From: Phaeoceros laevis
Taxonomy: Eukaryota; Anthocerotophyta; Anthocerotopsida; Notothyladales
DNA: 64,000 bases
Assembly: GCA_049999765.1 (NCBI GenBank)
Contig: JBNGIQ010008997.1
Location: 124,001 to 188,000 of the forward strand
Direction of reading: 5' to 3'
A model generated the notes under the pieces. The model worked only from the letters and a program-made list of their open reading frames with translations. It was not told the DNA's origin and ran no database searches. Position numbers and translations under genes: made by a program. Shown one piece after another: positions 57,278 to 64,000 of the stretch. The first letter of the stretch is position 1. Each line of letters begins with the position of its first letter.

Positions 57278-60200
57278 TCACGGTTGAATGAAGGCCGTCA
57301 GCTTCCATCTGGTACCGGGGCACTTGCTCCTTTTGTTGGGACAGTGGAAGTTGGGCTCCTTTGGAACAGTTAGCCTTTTCCCGGACCTGCGTGGCTGGAA
57401 AGGCTGGTCGAAGTAGGGCATGAGCTGAGCCCGAGGAACCATTTGATGCCGAAGTCTCCTTACCTCCTCCTCCTCAACCATCTGCACATTCAGGGACAAG
57501 TCCCCAAGTGAGAAATTAAGCTACTGCAAATGACAGGTGAACAAGTTCACGCATCACCAATTTCTAAGAACATAGTGCACAAACCTGACGAAGTCTCTGC
57601 TCCTCTTGCCTCTGGTTCTCATAATACTGCTGGCTCTCTAAAACCTGAGATGCAAGCAAGCCCATAGCAAGGTCCAGTTAGAGAAACAGGCTCCAAATCA
57701 CAACCAGAGACACGGTTTTCGTTAGATTCAGGTTGTTCAGCATTTGTCTGAGTAGCATTTCTTACATATCTATCGAATTCTGCCCTGTCCATGGCACGGG
57801 CAGTGCTAAGAAGTCGAAATTCCACTGGTTTTGTTTGTTCTTTGACTGGAGGCTTTGGGACGACCTGCATGAGCACCACATTACACAGATTAGCATCTAT
57901 AAGACTATAACAGACCACCATATACCACATAATGTATAAGCTATAAGCCCATGAGACGTGGTTCTGGTAGAGGTGCCACCTCGGGCTCATCTGTTGTCCA
58001 TGGCAGACCCCGTGCTATTGGAATCCTGAGCCGTGCCTCCTCTGCAAATATCTGTTCCATTTTGCGAGCAAATGCCATGTCATGCATTGCTCCCCTTTCC
58101 TGAAGTTTTCAATACAAGGTCGTTAGACAAATTATTATCAAAACTGAACCTGTAGGTAAGCAACATGGGGACCAGTTGCTTACCTCCGTGTGCAACTTGA
58201 AGGGATGAAGTTCCGTGGTTGGAATCACCCTGCGAGGAGCCGCCCCTCGCCCAGTGTGGCAAGCCTGTCCTGATGCATTATCACAAGATGAGTCTCGCCC
58301 ACAGATGCCAGCCTCGACCTCAGAGACAAGCCTCTTATCACCCTCGTGGCCCTCTGTCTGAACGAAATAGTATTCAGCTTCGTCCAAATAGGCCTGGTCT
58401 CCGTCTGCTGTAGCATATCGGCAATCCTCACATTCTGATCCGTGCGCATGGTCATATTGATAATCGCCAGCAGGGCATTCTGCCTCACCAGTGCACCCTG
58501 TCCCACTTTCAGGCACCCCAGGATGGGTTGCCCCGTCGGCAAGGGTACTGCATTCTGTGGCATATTCACATTCCCCAACTTCGGATGGACCCTCCGCATA
58601 TCCAGCTCCACCGTGGCCAAGCTGGGGTGCTTGGTCATCCGCATGTTCTTCCAGGTTTCCTCCCTCAACGTTGCAGTCTTCAGCTCCTCGGCTTGAGGTT
58701 TTATTTCTTGTTTCTTCATCTGACCCATTTTGCGACCCTTCAACAACATCTGCAGCAGTGGCAGAGAAAATGAAATGCTTCCAGAGATCTACGCCCGCAA
58801 AGTTTCTGTGAAGTGCCTTCAGGTCTTCTGCTTGCCCTTGATTCTCAATATCGTTTGTGCACTCTGAACCATCGCTGTAACTACTGGTCAGACTAGCAAC
58901 GGAGTCTCTGATTGTATCAGCCTCCATGTCCTCCTGGTCGCCGGCAGTCATCACATCTACTTTCACCCACTCCACGCTAACGTCTGCAGGCTGCGCGGGT
59001 TCAGAGTCGAGTTGGGGACCAGTGACAGCAACCTCCTTCTGTCGAGGGTGGAAACTGAATTTTCTGTAGGCGTGTCTTGGTAGCACCTGGTCACACTCAG
59101 TCAGCGAAATCACCTTCTCAAAAGCCTGCACAAGGGTGCGCACTCTTCCCTCGCCATACGGATCTGTGCCCGCCAGTGCCTCCTTCATTGCATTATCCAG
59201 TTTCCACTCGCTGGATGACTTTCTGCAGCTTGGAACCTGCGCTCTCATCACATTCACTACTTCTCTGTCGTTGATGGGACAAGTGGCTGCGCTTTTCCTC
59301 TTCCCCCACACCCTGGCTGTCAGGTAGTTTCCCACCAGAGAGGGGCGGCCAGAAACATCGGTAACCAACGTCTCGCCAATGTCGTTATCAAGGGGCGCTG
59401 TCAAGGGGTCAAGGAAAACCCACTCTTCATCTCCCGAACTTTCAGCTTCCCCTGCCTCCAAATCTGTGGCAGGCTTGGATCCAGAGCGGCTCAGGAGCTC
59501 CTCAGACGGTTCTGCTTCCTCCATGGTCTCCTCGGCTCCTTCTCCACTCTGCAAGTCATCGACAAGACCAGCTGCTTCCATACCTGGCTGGAAGCCTGAT
59601 TGCAGTCCTTCAGGTACAGCAGAGTCAGCTCCTTCCACGAACTCCATAACAACCTCTTCACCTACCTCCATGAATTTAGAAACAGCAGGGGCAGCTTTTT
59701 CCATGTCTAGGGCAGCAACTGGCTCACTTGCTTCCACGCCTCCAATCACCGGGGTAGCAGCTCCCTCCATGCCTTCCATTTCGTCTGCTGCTTCTGTGCC
59801 CCCACCTTGGACAACTGCTTCGGCCACCTGCGTTGATTCAGGAACAGCTGTTTCAACGTCTTCCTTGCCTTGAAAGACAACTGGTTCAGATGCCTCCAGG
59901 ATTTCAATGCCCACTGTCCCTGGAACTGTGTCCACTACTTCCATGCCTTGTGATGCAAATGGTTCAGCTGTTTGCACGTCTTCCGTAGCAACGGCTTCAA
60001 GTGCTTGCTTGCTTTCTACAGGGCCAGCTTCTTCCATTCCGTCAGGGGCACCTCGTTCAGATGCTTCCATGTCACGATGGGCCAGTGGCTCACCTGCTTC
60101 CATGCCACCCGAGTCAGCTGCTTCTCCCGTGCTGACAGGATTGCCAGAGTCGACTGCTTGCACGCCAACTGATTCAGCTCCTTCCGTTTCTTCAGACACA

Positions 60201-60934
60201 ACGTTGTTCTCTTCGTCTCGGACCTCTTCATCTGGCTGACTTTCTTTCTGGGACACGTCACCAGTCGGAGCCTGCTCTTCCTGCATGCAACTATTCTCCA
60301 CACCATCCACATTGCCAGCACCTCCGGCATCAGGAAAGCACTTCTTATACCTCTTGAGCGACTCCTCCAGCTGTTGTTGCAAGATGTGGCGCTTGGACAG
60401 CAAAAACTTGCGGGGTGGCGTGGGCGCAGGAACCGCGTAGTCCGGGTCATTGGCGGCGCATCTGGCTGACTTGCATATGTGCTTCCGAGCAGGGCTAGGC
60501 CCGCCCACACTCCCACCACTCTGCACTGACTTGGCAAGCGCAGCACACGAAGCGTGGTGATGATGGTCTCCAGCCGAGGGCGTCAACCCGTGCTCCGAGC
60601 CTTTGCCACATTTGAGGTTATCCGGCTTGCAAGCAGAATCAAGAAAATCACCCGCAGCTCCCGCCGGACCACGTTCTTCTCCTCCTCCTTCCTTCACCGG
60701 CGAGCAGGCATGATGCTCTTCACTCGCAGCCGCCAGCACTTGCTCCAAATCTTTCTTCGGAGACGCAGCACTCCGCGCCCTGAACACCTTGACAGGAGTA
60801 GCTCTCTTAGCCGCCACATTGGGATCACAATTCTCGGTTGTTGCCCCCTTCCGCACTGGCGAGTCTCCAGCAGCCTTGGGAACCCTGGGCTTGGTAGGCG
60901 TCTTGGAAGCAGAATTGGGAGCGGCTGCCTTCAT
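57278..60934 (-). CDS. TPX2-domain microtubule/spindle protein
   Basis: Five exons: 58184-60934, 57980-58099, 57712-57864, 57585-57644 and 57278-57481, about 1,095 residues. The start is the ATG at 60934 (MKAAAPNSASKTPTKPR). The N-terminal 900 residues lie in one exon: a basic Pro/Lys region, then a long acidic stretch of irregular 15-25-residue repeats around MEASEPVA / MEVVDTVP, then a Ser/Glu-rich part. The TPX2 signature follows: LHPFKLHTE, RIPIARGLPWTTDEPE, KPPVKEQTKPVEFRLL, a helical QYYENQRQEEQRLRQ segment, and the C-terminal VPRAQLMPYFDQPFQPRRSGKRLTVPKEPNFH block split across the last exons. TPX2 proteins nucleate or bundle spindle microtubules and bind Aurora or importin. The N-terminus is poorly conserved in the family, so orthology with TPX2 itself is not certain. 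Confidence 0.87.
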
Positions 60935-63116
60935 GTTGCACCCGATACGACGCAAGGGAGAGCCACAGAAGAGCTCCTCAGCTCAATTCAACTCAACTCA
61001 GCGAGGAACATATCACAGAACGAGTTGGTGAGGTAACCAGAAACAGCAAGACAGCACAGAGGGGAATTAGCAATGGCGACCCCGACCGGACCGCAGGGCC
61101 CGATCGGCTACAAGAGCACTACAGCTCAGTAGCTACCACACAGTCCACAGCACAAGACATGCACGAATTGCACAGAGGAAGGAAAACATGAAACACAATC
61201 GGAGAGCAGAGCCCCGCAAGAAATGAGCAATTCCGCTCTCTGAAGAGCCGCACGCACTGATAAGAGGTTCAGAAGATGGAAAGAGGGCAAGGAGGTAGGG
61301 GTAGGAAGAGCAGCAGCAGAGATCCCAGCCGTGAGAAGGCCGCCAGCCGTGAGGAGCCCGGTGCCCGAGCCGGCAAGTGACCGTTGCGCAAAAGGCGCTC
61401 TGCCCCTTCCAACGGACAGTTTTCACGACAGATGACAACGACGAAATGCCAACCCCTCTGAACGCTCCGGCCGAACCGTTTGTTGGTTTACTACGGTAGT
61501 AGATCGAGTCACTCGGCTCCACTTGTTGTCTAATGCATTCGTTTATCTCAGCCAAGTGAAATCGAACACAAAACCCTGAAAACATGAGCCCTGCTTACAT
61601 TCAACACTGGCCAACCACCCTTGTGCAACTGCCACGCGTTACAAGCGCCCGCCACGTCACACAAGCATTGTCGGATGGAATTGGAATGATTTCGAGTCAA
61701 TTAAGCCGCACTTCGGAACGTCCAAATCAAGTGCCACGTCTTCGTGCCAGGGTGTCCAGCGCGTGACAGCATGGACACTTCTTTTTTGAAACAATTCAGT
61801 CTTGAATCACCTCGGAGTACTTCAGCAAGACCGGTCGAACGGTTGTACTGAAAGGTTCTCATCCGCACCACCGGGGTTCGAAACTGACTTTGCAAAGATG
61901 ACAACTGGCCTTGCGCAGCTTCCTGAACTGCAAATCCCTGATATGGGAAGACAATTGGCCGTCTGAGCTACCTCCTCCCCCTTTTCACCCACGTTACAAG
62001 GGCTTCCCGTTACTGTGTTGCAGTCCTCCTGATTCGGGTTGGACCTTGGGATCTCAGAGAGCTTGCAGGACCATGTGAAAGCTTGTAGGAGCAGCGTCTG
62101 CAGCACCAAGCAGGCTGACCTCCTCACGGTCCTCACCAGGCAATCTACGCACTCTGCTCTCGGATGACTGGAGCTTCATCAGCTGCAGGATGGAGATCTT
62201 GCGAGTGAGTCCGGAGAAGTGACCTGATCAGAGACGAAGGTCAGCTGCAGCTCGTGCATGGCCAGCTCCAGCGCCACCCTATGGTCCGCAGTCGCCTTGC
62301 GGGCCTACACCTCCTTCCTGCGGACCTCTTTCAAGGTGGCGTCCACCGCGGCTGCTGCCATTTGAAGCTCGCACGCCACCTCGTCGTCCTGCGCGGATAT
62401 GTCGCAGCGCTTCGATCTTGGTTGATTTAGTGCTGCGCTTGCGAGCGAGAGAGCAAGCTAAGCTAAGCTCCTACATCAGTCGGAGAGGTCGTGTCTTGTT
62501 GTTCGTTGCAGCTTTCTTAACTTACGTAGTTGTAGGAACCGGGCAAGCAGCTGAATGGTTTTAACTTCTTCATCCGTTGCAACGTGACTGATCAATCAAT
62601 TACCCTTTCCTTCACTACCAAGATCGCAAAGCTTTGCACGCGTCTGGTCGTAAGACACACAGCCTAGAAATTGGATGTTGGGCAGGTTATGCTACTAAAA
62701 ATTGAAGTGCTCCTGACCAGTCAAACCCCACAGCGGACTCTCGATTGCTGGAGCTGCTGCTAATTACCACAAGCTGGGCACAAGCAGACTTTCTACTTGC
62801 CGGTGACTCCACACCCGAGGAGCCAGCAATGGCACCTAGCTCTTCCCAAGATTCTAATTGCCAATGACCTTAACGAATCTAGTCAAAGACTGGGAAGGGC
62901 ACGTCGCAGACAAGATCTGCACCCTTCTACTAGTCTTCTAGCAAGTTGGAAGACAGGGTTCTCTGCAAGAAGAGACGTGGTAACAGTTACAAATACAGCA
63001 GGGTATGGTCCCTTGGGAGGGGCCAAATGGTGTGGAGAGAAAGCAGGCCCTGGCCAATATGAGCAACATGCCCACGGCACCCCTCTTAAGTGTGCCATCT
63101 CTGCTGAGTACTGGTC
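60935..63116. other. Intergenic region between TPX2-type and Sec61 genes
   Basis: The first several hundred bases should be the TPX2-type promoter. A coding-like relic lies near 62170-62415. The rest shows no supported gene; several frames of 60-150 codons lack domains. Confidence 0.45.
62170..62415 (-). pseudogene. Fragment of a coiled-coil coding sequence with an in-frame stop
   Basis: Read on the minus strand, one frame gives KRCDISAQDDEVACELQMAA, then VDATLKEVRRKEV, a stop, then ARKATADHRVALELAMHELQ. GC content and heptad-like spacing are unlike the flanks, which suggests a broken gene piece. The parent family was not recognised. Confidence 0.4.
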
Positions 63117-64000
63117 CTAAAACCCAAAAAAGCCGAGCTCACTTGCTCTTTCCTTGTCAAACGTTTCAAAATACTGGTAGATGATTGTTACTGCTAGCAG
63201 AATTCCTGTTCCAGATCCCACCGCACCCATGAAATCAGCGACCACCGTCAGCGCACCAATGCACATCCCACCAAAGGCCGCTGCAGTGGGAATGTATCGG
63301 TTGAGCTCCTTCTGGAGATTGGACTCCCGGTGTCCAGGCATCACCATTTGTTGCTCCTGTTTAAACACCATTGTCAGTCGTAATGCATCAACCCACAAGA
63401 ACATACACACCTACTAAACCCAGGCTTTCCATACAAATGTGTGCTGCATAACAGAAGAACGAATAACAAAGCAGTAAAGGTAGAACAAAGCCTTCAAAAC
63501 CTACCTTCAATTGCTTAGCAACATCACGGGCTGATGAACCGGAAACTTCAATCCAGGTCTTCGAGAAAAGCGCGCATGCTGTGAGCATGAATGTCAAGTA
63601 AAACAACGCATGGAACGGGTTTGTGGCAATGTCCTTCAAGCTGCATAAGAGACCACAACCCAGTATGGTTCAGCTGAGCAAGCCACCACCTTTTCCAACA
63701 CCTTACACATTCATGGAAAGCAATCAATTCAGTAGGTGTACCCAGGCAGTACCTTGCTGGGGGTGTAATGTAGTAGACCAAGCCCCCTACAGGGATCAGC
63801 TGACCACTGGATGAGTACTCAGATTCCTTCCACTTTCCAAGAAGCTGGACAAAAAAGTTGCCTCCATACTTTTTATACACCAACTGCAGGAGGGGAAGTT
63901 TTGAAAAGATGAGTAAGACGTCTGACAAGACCACAACGGACATCCAAAATCACAGACAAAACAATTAACAGCTACCTGAGAGATGAAGTACAAGTTCGAG
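63117..64000 (-). CDS. SEC61A: Sec61 alpha, C-terminal part; 5' end outside the window
   Basis: Four exons are visible: 63976-64000 (continues right), 63753-63883, 63505-63640 and 63117-63356. The protein reads [88 protein letters not shown] and ends [16 protein letters not shown]. This is the conserved last 200 residues of the pore-forming subunit of the ER translocon, with its final transmembrane helices. Exon phases close perfectly (for example PPA-S-LKDIA across an intron). Confidence 0.96.

Noticed and set aside
61860-61920. GGTTCGAA motif resembling a tRNA/SINE B box
   Set aside because: No A box at the right distance and no cloverleaf; treated as chance.
1-64000. CRISPR arrays, operons, riboswitches or phage-type systems
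   Set aside because: Spliceosomal introns and plant gene families show this is nuclear plant DNA; direct repeats here have no regular spacer pattern.

Overview
This window is nuclear DNA of a land plant. It carries a class III peroxidase, GH3, plastid SecE, a CYP86-clan P450, DYW-type PPR genes, TPX2-type and SCW1-like genes, all with short spliceosomal introns (about 60-260 bp) and GT-AG borders. A very large fused fatty acyl-AMP ligase / membrane acyltransferase-like gene and the PPR-rich content fit a non-seed plant (bryophyte or lycophyte) better than a flowering plant. That placement is inference; the species cannot be fixed from the sequence. I rebuilt gene models by hand from reading frame, splice sites and phase.

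Layout. 1-495: PPR fragment (-). 2.6-3.5 kb: 2OG-Fe(II) oxygenase with a damaged start (-). 4.7-7.0 kb: cytochrome P450 (+). 7.2-7.9 kb: plastid SecE (+). 8.6-9.9 kb: satellite-like tandem array with an inverted copy. 12-13.5 kb: class III peroxidase (-). 15.1-17.5 kb: GH3 amido synthetase (-) with a decayed, inverted copy of its first exon beside it. 18.1-19.1 kb: acidic PPR-like protein (+). 19.7-26.2 kb: BAG6/Scythe-like ubiquitin-domain protein in at least 17 exons (-). 26.2-30.4 kb: repeats, a 100-bp assembly gap, a Ty3 reverse transcriptase relic and a PIF/Harbinger-like element. 30.5-33.1 kb: DYW PPR protein (+).

33.8-43.2 kb: an eight-exon gene (-) encoding about 2,827 residues: FAD amine-oxidase-like domain, fatty acyl-AMP ligase, two carrier proteins, then three membrane/left-handed beta-helix modules with a catalase-like heme domain between the second and third. 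This is the most unusual locus here. 43.5-44.5 kb: one intact tRNA-Gly(UCC) and four decayed copies. 46.1-48.6 kb: SCW1-like RRM protein (-) whose last intron is a textbook U12 AT-AC intron. 49-55.5 kb: transposon-rich intergenic DNA with a 977-bp foldback element. 55.8-57.0 kb: S-adenosylmethionine synthetase (-). 57.3-60.9 kb: TPX2-domain protein (-). 63.1-64 kb: 3' end of Sec61 alpha (-).

The genes do not form an obvious pathway; most are housekeeping genes (translocons, SAM synthesis, spindle, chaperone) interspersed with specialised-metabolism enzymes. The exception is the 33.8-43.2 kb gene, which packs into one polypeptide a set of activities that bacteria would normally spread over several adjacent genes.
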